10,095 nucleotides of DNA, from assembly GCA_016293225.1 (NCBI GenBank), contig JAEDEQ010000064.1, positions 1-10,095 of the forward strand. The letters run 5' to 3'. Below, one piece after another: positions 5,487 through 10,095 of the stretch. Numbering within the stretch: position 1 is the stretch's first letter; every line of letters starts with the position of its first letter. Below the pieces are notes generated by a model. It saw only the letters and a list, made by a program, of their open reading frames with translations, was not told the DNA's origin and ran no database searches. The translations under genes and the position numbers were made by a program. Source of the stretch: Clostridiaceae bacterium (GTDB lineage Bacteria > Bacillota > Clostridia > Oscillospirales > Acutalibacteraceae).

Positions 5487-7358
5487 TTACAGATTGTTTT
5501 TCCTCAGATAGATGAGCAGAACTGAAATGTCCGCCGGGCTGACGCCCGAAATTCTTGAAGCCTGTCCGAGGTTGTTTGGTCTGACCTTTTCAAGCTTTTC
5601 CTGCGCCTCCATACGCAGCCCGGTTATATCTGAATACCGGATAGTTTCCGGCAGGACTCTGCTTTCAAGGCGGCGCATTTCCTTTGCCTGCGCAAGCTGG
5701 CGCTTGATGTAGCCTTCATACTTCACCTCAATTTCAACCTGTTCAAACACCTCCTCGGGATAATCGGGACGTGTTGAGTCAAAGGGAGTCAGCAGCTCAT
5801 AATTCAGCTGCGGTCTGCGTATCAGGTCAATAAGGCGGCAGCCGTTGGTCATCGGTGATGTTTCACGTGAAACAAGCAGGCGGTTCAGCTCCTCATTCGG
5901 CGCAAGACCCGTTGTTTCAATCCTTTTAAGCTCCTTTTTGATAAGCTCCTGCTTTCTGAGCAATCTTTCGTGCTTTTCTTCGCCGACAAGACCAATATTG
6001 TAGCCTATCTCGGTCAGTCTGAGGTCGGCGTTGTCCTGCCGAAGAATGAGACGGTACTCCGAGCGCGAAGTCATCATTCTGTAAGGATCGCTGCAGCCCT
6101 TGGTAACGAGATCGTCAATGAGAGTTCCGATATATGAGCTTGCGCGGTCAAGAATAAGCTGAGGCTTGCCCTGAACCTTTTTCGCGGCGTTGATTCCTGC
6201 AATAAGACCCTGCGCGGCGGCCTCCTCATAGCCGCTTGAGCCGTTGAACTGCCCTGCCCCGAAAAGACCGGGATAGTTTTTGAATTCAAGCGTTGGAAAA
6301 AGTGCAAGCGGATCAACGCAGTCATATTCAATAGCATAGGCGGTGCGCATGACCTGAACGTGCTCAAGACCCGGAATGGTGCGCAAAAAAGCAAGCTGAA
6401 CGTCCTCCGGCAGTGAGGAGGACATACCCTGAAGATACATCTCCTGCGTATGTTCGCCGCAAGGCTCAATAAAAAGCTGATGGCGCTCCTTTTCGGAAAA
6501 GCGGACAATCTTATCTTCAATACTCGGACAATATCTCGGCCCCACTCCGTCAATTTTTCCTCCGTAAAGGGGCGAGCGGCTGATATTTTCAAGAATGACC
6601 CGTTTTGTTTCGCTGTTGGTATAGGTCATGTAGCAAGACAGCTTGTTTTCAATCGGGTGGGTGGTATCAAAGGAAAAAGGAACGGTTTTTTCGTCGCCGT
6701 CCTGTTTTTCAAGGGCGGAAAAGTCAATGCTCCTGCGGTTAACGCGTGAGGGTGTGCCGGTCTTGAACCGCCTTGTGGGTATTCCGAGGCGTTTGAGCGA
6801 GGCGGCAAGCTCGGTTGAAGCAAACATTCCGTCCGGGCCGCCTTCATAGGAAACATCGCCGACATAGATTTTTCCGCCGAGAAAGGTTCCCGTTGCAAGC
6901 ACAACGCATTTTGCTTTGTGAACGGCCTCAAGTCGGGTGAGCAGCCGCCATTCGCCGCTTTCGGTTCGGGTGATATCAGTGATTTCAGCCTGAACAATTT
7001 CAAGCTGCGGCTGGCTTTCCATCACGTTTTTCATATATTCGCTGTATCTTCTGCGGTCAATCTGTGCGCGCAGGGAGTGTACGGCAGGGCCTTTTCCGCG
7101 GTTAAGCATACGGCTCTGGAGGGTGTTTTCATCGGCGGCCTTTCCCATCTCTCCGCCGAGCGCGTCAATTTCGCGGACAAGGTGACCCTTGCTTGTTCCG
7201 CCGATGGAGGGGTTGCAGGGCATATTGCCCACCCAGTCCATATTAATTGTGAACACACCGACAGAAACGCCGAGCCTTGCGGCGGCAAGACCTGCTTCAA
7301 TTCCGGCGTGACCTGCGCCTATAACAATGACGTCATAATTTTTTGCATTATACTGCAT
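5487..7358 (-). CDS. mnmG: tRNA uridine-5-carboxymethylaminomethyl modification enzyme MnmG (GidA)
   Basis: MnmG, with MnmE, installs the (carboxymethyl)aminomethyl group at C5 of wobble U34 in several tRNAs, using FAD and methylene-THF. The 623-aa length is usual. The Rossmann motif is IGAGHAG (13-19). CNPSIGG (48-54), GPRYCPSIED (273-282, with Cys277 at the same number as in E. coli) and GAGQFNGSSGYEEAAAQG (367-384) match the family signatures. The C-terminal part (about 440-623) has the helical tRNA/MnmE-binding domain. The start is fixed by GGAGG at 7364-7368. A perfect parS lies inside the gene and is translated as part of LVSRETS (about residues 495-501). The gene heads an mnmG-rsmG unit, but mnmE is not upstream; an A/T-rich origin-like region and tRNA genes are there instead. 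Confidence 0.98.
   Translation of the reverse strand: MQYNAKNYDVIVIGAGHAGIEAGLAAARLGVSVGVFTINMDWVGNMPCNPSIGGTSKGHLVREIDALGGEMGKAADENTLQSRMLNRGKGPAVHSLRAQIDRRRYSEYMKNVMESQPQLEIVQAEITDITRTESGEWRLLTRLEAVHKAKCVVLATGTFLGGKIYVGDVSYEGGPDGMFASTELAASLKRLGIPTRRFKTGTPSRVNRRSIDFSALEKQDGDEKTVPFSFDTTHPIENKLSCYMTYTNSETKRVILENISRSPLYGGKIDGVGPRYCPSIEDKIVRFSEKERHQLFIEPCGEHTQEMYLQGMSSSLPEDVQLAFLRTIPGLEHVQVMRTAYAIEYDCVDPLALFPTLEFKNYPGLFGAGQFNGSSGYEEAAAQGLIAGINAAKKVQGKPQLILDRASSYIGTLIDDLVTKGCSDPYRMMTSRSEYRLILRQDNADLRLTEIGYNIGLVGEEKHERLLRKQELIKKELKRIETTGLAPNEELNRLLVSRETSPMTNGCRLIDLIRRPQLNYELLTPFDSTRPDYPEEVFEQVEIEVKYEGYIKRQLAQAKEMRRLESRVLPETIRYSDITGLRMEAQEKLEKVRPNNLGQASRISGVSPADISVLLIYLRKNNL
5859..5874. other. parS: parS centromere site inside mnmG
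   Basis: A second perfect TGTTTCACGTGAAACA, 397 bp from the first, lying within the mnmG reading frame. It reads through as VSRETS in the C-terminal domain, so the palindrome is held inside coding sequence. Confidence 0.97.
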
Positions 7359-7439
7359 TTTGACCTCCGATGCAGGCGCGTATAATTTTCGTCTGCGTTT
7401 GATAATTTTATTTTGAATGAACCGTTTATCGTTATAAAA

Positions 7440-7468
7440 ATTTTTATTAAATGTAGATTTTTATTAAA
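7440..7468. repeat. Pair of 12-bp A/T-rich direct repeats
   Basis: ATTTTTATTAAA occurs at 7440-7451 and 7457-7468, a 17-bp period. The copies are identical. They lie about 80 bp upstream of mnmG, and their composition would make the DNA easy to unwind. Confidence 0.8.
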
Positions 7469-7510
7469 AAACTGCTTCGTTTTGGGTTAAAAAACAGATA
7501 AAAAAGCTGA

Positions 7511-7541
7511 TTTTTAACATATCTATAAAAAATGTTAAAAA
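7511..7541. repeat. 10-bp perfect inverted repeat made of two DnaA-box-like 9-mers
   Basis: TTTTTAACAT (7511-7520) and ATGTTAAAAA (7532-7541) are perfect inverted copies around an 11-bp A/T spacer. Each arm contains the same 9-mer that is clustered in the dnaA-dnaN gap. No T-run terminator follows; protein binding by a dimer or pair of monomers is the more likely reading. Confidence 0.75.
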
Positions 7542-7648
7542 CTGCAAGGCAACATAAATATTCTAAAATTAACATTTGTATTATTTAACAATTAAGAATT
7601 ATAAATTTATGCTTTCAACTCTTTACACGCCCAAAGAAAAAACTATTC

Positions 7649-7679
7649 AAAAAAGGGCTGCCGCAAAATGCGACAGCCC
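7649..7679 (-). terminator. Rho-independent terminator of the tRNA operon
   Basis: On the minus strand GGGCTG pairs with CAGCCC (7655-7679). The stem continues after one mismatch as CGCA/TGCG around a tiny A-rich loop and is followed by six T residues. It lies 6 bp beyond the CCA end of tRNA-Glu, as expected for the end of this transcript, and it would also insulate the mnmG upstream region. Confidence 0.88.
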
Positions 7680-7685
7680 CCAGTT

Positions 7686-7760
7686 TGGTGACCCGGACGA
7701 GAATCGAACTCGTGTTACCGCCGTGAAAGGGCGGTGTCTTAACCGCTTGACCACCGGGCC
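7686..7760 (-). tRNA. tRNA-Glu (UUC)
   Basis: The 75-nt gene has a full cloverleaf: acceptor GGCCCGG pairing with CCGGGTC (one G-U), anticodon stem CCGCC/GGCGG with loop CTTTCAC (anticodon TTC at 7725-7727), and T-loop GTTCGAATC. The 3' CCA is encoded. It is the second gene of a Met-Glu pair, with a terminator directly after it. Confidence 0.97.
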
Positions 7761-7808
7761 GTATTGAATATTGAAAAGAGACGAAAAGCCGCTCTTTGTT
7801 TAAAAAAA

Positions 7809-7885
7809 TGGTAGCGGCAGTGGGATTCGAACCTACGACACTCCGGGTATGAACCGAATGCTCTAGCCAACTGAGCTATGCCGCC
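7809..7885 (-). tRNA. tRNA-Met (CAU), elongator type
   Basis: The 77-nt gene has acceptor GGCGGCA/TGCCGCT with a G-U first pair, D-arm TAGCTCAGTTGGCTAGAGC, anticodon loop TTCATAC (CAT at 7849-7851), T-loop GGTTCGAATCC and an encoded CCA. The sequence resembles Bacillus elongator tRNA-Met. It lacks the C1 mismatch and three G-C anticodon-stem pairs of initiator tRNA. A tRNA-Ile with lysidine-modified CAU is less likely. Confidence 0.95.
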
Positions 7886-7914
7886 ACTTCGGCGCCGTTT
7901 TACAACGCTTGCCT

Positions 7915-7943
7915 ATTATATTATACCCTGCTTTGTTTGTCAA
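7915..7943 (-). promoter_or_regulatory. Consensus sigma-A promoter of the tRNA-Met/tRNA-Glu operon
   Basis: On the minus strand TTGACA (7938-7943), exactly 17 bp, TATAAT (7915-7920): both hexamers are perfect. An overlapping second TATAAT is at 7920-7925. Transcription would start near 7908, about 23 nt before tRNA-Met. A perfect consensus suits a stable-RNA promoter. It begins only 10 bp beyond the nth stop. Confidence 0.9.
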
Positions 7944-7952
7944 TACTTTTTT

Positions 7953-8600
7953 TCAAAATTTTTCATCTTTTTGCTCATCGGCATATTTGCAGAATTCCTT
8001 CATGCAGCAGCGGCCGCAGTCCGGTCTGCGCGCAACGCACACCGCCCTGCCGTGCAGAACAACGCGGTGGCAAAAATCATTGCTCTCCTCCGGCGGCAAA
8101 AGCTCCTTGAGCCGCAGCTCAACCTTATAAGGATCCTTGCTTGAAACAAGGCCGAGCAGATTTGAAATGCGTATCAGATGAGTATCGGCAACAACGGCGG
8201 GCTGTTTGAAAACATCGCCCATGATGAGGTTAGCGGTCTTCCTGCCCACACCGGGCAGCGAGGTCAGCTTTTCAATGCTGTCCGGAACCTTTCCGCCAAA
8301 ATCGGACTTAATCTTCTGCGCCATACCGATAATATCGCGGGCTTTCGCCCTGAAAAAGCCGCAGGAATGAATGAGCGCTTCAATGTCCTGAACGTCGGCA
8401 TTGCAGAAGGAGTCAAGGTCAGGGTATTTTTCAAAAAGGGCGGGCGTAACAAGGTTGACCCTTGCGTCCGTACACTGCGCGGAAAGGCGCGTTGCAATTA
8501 AAAGCTGCAGGGGATCCTTCGCCTCAAGCGAGCACAAAGCGTCCGGGTATTCCTTTTTCAGCGCCTCAACGCAGCCGAGCGCGCGTTCCTTATCGGTCAT
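7953..8600 (-). CDS. nth: Endonuclease III (Nth), DNA glycosylase/AP lyase
   Basis: Nth removes oxidised pyrimidines and cleaves the abasic site by beta-elimination. The 215-aa product matches the usual 210-220. The helix-hairpin-helix is LPGVGRKTANLIMG (115-128) with predicted catalytic Lys121. The catalytic Asp139 lies in VVADTH. The C-terminal 4Fe-4S cluster ligands are Cys188, 195, 198 and 204, spaced C-x6-C-x2-C-x5-C as in E. coli, with an extra Cys199. The start at 8598-8600 has only a modest AAAGGGTG ribosome binding site. The gene lies 48 bp after the EamA-family gene on the same strand and probably shares its transcript. The tRNA promoter starts just after its stop, and no terminator is visible in between. 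Confidence 0.97.
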   Translation of the reverse strand: MTDKERALGCVEALKKEYPDALCSLEAKDPLQLLIATRLSAQCTDARVNLVTPALFEKYPDLDSFCNADVQDIEALIHSCGFFRAKARDIIGMAQKIKSDFGGKVPDSIEKLTSLPGVGRKTANLIMGDVFKQPAVVADTHLIRISNLLGLVSSKDPYKVELRLKELLPPEESNDFCHRVVLHGRAVCVARRPDCGRCCMKEFCKYADEQKDEKF

Positions 8601-8648
8601 TACAAAGCACCCTTTCTTTTTTTGATAATATCAAAAATAAATGCGCGG

Positions 8649-9554
8649 TCAGACATTGGATTTTGTATCGGTATGCGCTGAAATTTTACCGTCGCGGATT
8701 TTTTTCCGTCTGCTTTCAATGGCCGGCAGCAGCCCGTAAAGGGTAACAAAGAAAACAACAACCGCAAAGCCGAGAATTGCAAGCTTTCCCATTTTTTCTC
8801 CGCAGAAAAGAGCAACGGGAATGGGGTTGAATATAGGCTCGATAGTAAGCAGCAGCGCGCCTTCAACCTTGTCCACCCTTTTAATGCCGCGGCTGAAAAG
8901 GATATTTGCAAGGCCGTACTGGAAAACTCCGAGAATGAGTACCCAGATTATGTTCTTTGCGTCAAAGGAAAGGCTCTTGTCAAAAAACATAAACGGAAAG
9001 CAGAGAACAAAGCTTATTATGTTGCTGAGATACAAACAGTCGTCACTGTTGCTGATTTCACTGTTCATGATGATTATCTGCGCGGCAAAGGTCACGCCGG
9101 AAAGCAGACCCAGCACGTTGCCGAGTATCCGTGTGGGATCAAGGCTGTCTGCAAAGGAGATTACGCAGCCGCCGAAGACCGCAAGCGTAATGACCGCCTC
9201 GGAAAGCTTTGCCTTTTTCTTTTGAAAAATGACGGCATATAAAAAGACGAGAATGGGCGCAATGTACTGCAAAACAATGGCCGTTCCGGCCAAGGTGAGC
9301 TTGATAGCCTCAACATACAAAATTCCGGTTGCGCTCATCGCCAGCGCGCCGAGAATGTTTGCCTTTGTCAGCTTTGCCTTGAAGCTTTTTTTAACCGCGG
9401 AAAGCATCAGCAGGGAAATCAGGCTGCGCACAGCCATCAGGGAAACAGAGCTCCATGTAATTGACTTTACGCACACGCCGGCAAGACCCCACAAAATGGC
9501 GGTCATGATAATCAACAGCCGTCCGAGGTTGTGTTCCTTACTTGAAATTTCCAT
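8649..9554 (-). CDS. EamA/DMT-superfamily transporter (RhaT/YdcZ-like permease), substrate unknown
   Basis: The 301-aa protein has about ten hydrophobic segments, near residues 13-30, 35-53, 67-83, 90-110, 117-134, 144-163, 175-191, 202-220, 232-251 and 258-277. This is the two-times-five-helix layout of two EamA repeats. The conserved segment AIVLQYIAPILVFLYAVIF (92-110) is mirrored by EGALLLTIEPIFNPIPVALF (231-250) in the second repeat, and each is followed by a charged loop (QKKK, CGEK). The tail (280-301) is polar and basic. Such proteins export or import metabolites such as amino acids or nucleotide-related compounds; nothing here fixes the substrate. The start at 9552-9554 has GGAG upstream at about 11 nt. 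A good promoter precedes it. Cotranscription with nth is likely. Confidence 0.9.
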   Translation of the reverse strand: MEISSKEHNLGRLLIIMTAILWGLAGVCVKSITWSSVSLMAVRSLISLLMLSAVKKSFKAKLTKANILGALAMSATGILYVEAIKLTLAGTAIVLQYIAPILVFLYAVIFQKKKAKLSEAVITLAVFGGCVISFADSLDPTRILGNVLGLLSGVTFAAQIIIMNSEISNSDDCLYLSNIISFVLCFPFMFFDKSLSFDAKNIIWVLILGVFQYGLANILFSRGIKRVDKVEGALLLTIEPIFNPIPVALFCGEKMGKLAILGFAVVVFFVTLYGLLPAIESRRKKIRDGKISAHTDTKSNV

Positions 9555-9593
9555 TGCTTTTCCATCTCCGGTCTGAAAGATTCGCTGCGGCAG

Positions 9594-9622
9594 ATTTTAT
9601 CACATTAAAGCTCAAATGTCAA
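9594..9622 (-). promoter_or_regulatory. Promoter of the EamA transporter/nth unit
   Basis: On the minus strand TTGACA (9617-9622), 17-bp spacer, TAAAAT (9594-9599): six of six and five of six matches to sigma-A hexamers, with a start near 9587, about 33 nt before the transporter ATG. Confidence 0.82.
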
Positions 9623-9628
9623 AACAAA

Positions 9629-9663
9629 TTTAGATTTTAGATGTTGGATGTTGGATTTTAGAT
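9629..9663. repeat. Five-copy heptad tandem repeat (KTTRGAT)
   Basis: Five units in exact 7-bp phase from 9629: TTTAGAT, TTTAGAT, GTTGGAT, GTTGGAT, TTTAGAT. It is the reverse complement of the heptad class at 3-37 and lies 7 bp upstream of the -35 of the transporter promoter. Function unknown. Confidence 0.85.
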
Positions 9664-9703
9664 GATGCATACAGCAACGGTTACCCCTTTGAGTGCGAAA
9701 AAT

Positions 9704-9724
9704 ATCTATTATCTATTATCTATA
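9704..9724. repeat. Three-copy heptad repeat (ATCTATT)
   Basis: ATCTATT, ATCTATT, ATCTATA in 7-bp phase. A related TATCTATTAT (9703-9712) is repeated inverted as ATAATAGATA at 9973-9982, so this array and its inverse flank the 137-bp inverted-repeat element. Confidence 0.75.
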
Positions 9725-9775
9725 AATCCCCATTCCACCGTTTGCCCACAAAGCAACAACATAAACCCAAAAACT

Positions 9776-9912
9776 GTAGGGGCGTCGCTTGAGGCGCCCG
9801 AGAAACCTTGCCAAATGCAGTCGTGTAAAAACCCAATGAAATCCCGACGTTTCGCGTTAATTTTTCGGTCAGCGCAAAGGGAAACAACGGGCGCCTCAAG
9901 CGACGCCCCTAC
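9776..9912. mobile_element. MITE-like or REP-like element with 25-bp perfect terminal inverted repeats
   Basis: The arms at 9776-9800 and 9888-9912 are exact reverse complements over 25 bp. They begin GTAGGGGCGTCGC and continue to GGCGCCCG, and are bordered by related AAAACT/AGTTTT ends outside. Each arm is itself partly self-complementary (GGGCG...CGCCC). The 87-bp centre carries no gene. The whole can fold into a long hairpin, and it is too short to encode a transposase, so any movement would need help from elsewhere. A 104-codon open frame crosses the element but is not credible as a gene. No clear target-site duplication is visible. Confidence 0.72.
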
Positions 9913-10095
9913 GAGTTTTGCCTTTCCTTTTTTGTTTGCGCTACATTACAGTTTTCGCCTTACTCACTTAAAATAATAGATAGCTTATCTTTTTGCAGAA
10001 AGCCGCGACTTGAAAAGCAGTTACTATATGTTTTTACATTGTAAATTAATTCCCACTCGCCGTTCCTGTTTGCAGATGAAAGCGGCGTCCAAAGG
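9913..10095. other. Right-edge intergenic sequence
   Basis: Together with 9663-9775 this forms more than 300 bp without a credible gene outside the inverted-repeat element. It contains the inverted heptad-like ATAATAGATA (9973-9982). A short minus-strand open frame enters from the right edge and stops at 10024-10026; its 23 residues match nothing I recognise. I see no promoter or RNA gene. Confidence 0.4.

Larger units (their letters stand above)
7359..7648. other. A/T-rich, origin-like region upstream of mnmG
   Basis: This gene-free stretch between the mnmG ribosome binding site and the tRNA terminator is very A/T-rich. From the mnmG side it holds two 12-bp direct repeats ATTTTTATTAAA (7440-7451 and 7457-7468), then DnaA-box-like 9-mers: TTTTTAACA (7511-7519), its exact inverse TGTTAAAAA (7533-7541), TATTTAACA (7582-7590), AAATTAACA (7566-7574) and minus-strand TTTTTAACC (7485-7493). 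The order mnmG, A/T repeats, boxes resembles the E. coli oriC layout beside gidA. It must also contain the mnmG promoter, for which I see no convincing hexamer pair. Origin or DnaA-titration function is inferred only. Confidence 0.45.

Noticed and set aside
7576..7767. 63-codon plus-strand open frame (ending GDPDENRTRVTAVKGRCLNRLTTGPY)
   Set aside because: It is the antisense of tRNA-Glu plus its terminator, a well-known type of false gene.
7761..7808. AAAGAG/CTCTTT inverted repeat between the two tRNA genes
   Set aside because: The short stem lacks a proper T-run on the minus strand. It is more likely tRNA-spacer sequence than a terminator.
9662..9976. 104-codon plus-strand open frame at the right end
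   Set aside because: It runs across heptad repeats and both arms of the inverted-repeat element, which encode near-duplicate GASLEAP/GASSDAP strings. It has no ribosome binding site and no domain; it is an artefact of the repeat.
9978..9996. AGATA-GCT-TATCT hairpin followed by TTTT as a terminator
   Set aside because: A 5-bp A/T-only stem is too weak, and no plus-strand gene ends before it.
10024..10095. Partial minus-strand open frame entering from the right edge (23 residues, then stop)
   Set aside because: Too short, no recognisable motif, and it lies in repeat-rich intergenic DNA; it could be the end of a gene outside the window but cannot be supported.

Overview
The window looks like the chromosomal replication-origin neighbourhood of a low-to-mid GC Firmicute. 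It is most likely a member of class Clostridia, possibly the Ruminococcaceae/Oscillospirales side. That placement rests on gene content (dnaN, dnaA, a clostridial-type OGG1-like glycosylase, a ParB/Noc protein, rsmG, mnmG), strong Shine-Dalgarno sequences, canonical sigma-A promoters, perfect Firmicute parS sites and short dispersed repeats. No rRNA or ribosomal-protein gene is present to test it.

Layout, left to right. A short heptad repeat (3-37) runs into the end of dnaN (minus strand). A 237-bp dnaN/dnaA gap carries the best origin-unwinding candidate: five perfect TAG trinucleotides next to an A/T run, with a cluster of non-canonical DnaA-box-like 9-mers. dnaA follows (minus), then a 319-bp region with promoters on both strands, then ogg (plus). 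ogg converges on parB with only 5 bp between the stop codons. parB, rsmG and mnmG are all on the minus strand. One perfect parS lies between mnmG and rsmG and another lies inside mnmG. Upstream of mnmG is a 290-bp A/T-rich region with 12-bp direct repeats and more of the same DnaA-box-like 9-mers. Next come a tRNA-Met/tRNA-Glu operon with promoter and terminator, nth, and an EamA/DMT-family transporter gene, all minus strand. The last ~470 bp hold no credible gene; they contain heptad repeats and a 137-bp element with 25-bp perfect terminal inverted repeats.

How the genes fit together. DnaA and the sliding clamp DnaN start and sustain replication. ParB and its parS sites handle origin segregation and SMC loading. 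MnmG modifies tRNA wobble uridines and RsmG methylates 16S rRNA; both are conserved origin neighbours. Ogg and Nth are two helix-hairpin-helix glycosylases that repair oxidised bases. The familiar Firmicute origin set (rpmH, rnpA, yidC, jag, mnmE, soj) is missing from the window. mnmG-rsmG-parB reads in the same direction as dnaA-dnaN instead of diverging from it, so the region is rearranged relative to Bacillus.

The most interesting signal is a coupled one. DnaA's DNA-binding signature is changed at most of the residues that contact bases in E. coli DnaA. No TTATCCACA box was seen in the intergenic regions, yet a different 9-mer, TTTT(T/C)AACA, recurs next to the unwinding element and again upstream of mnmG. 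This suggests a DnaA/DnaA-box pair with altered specificity.
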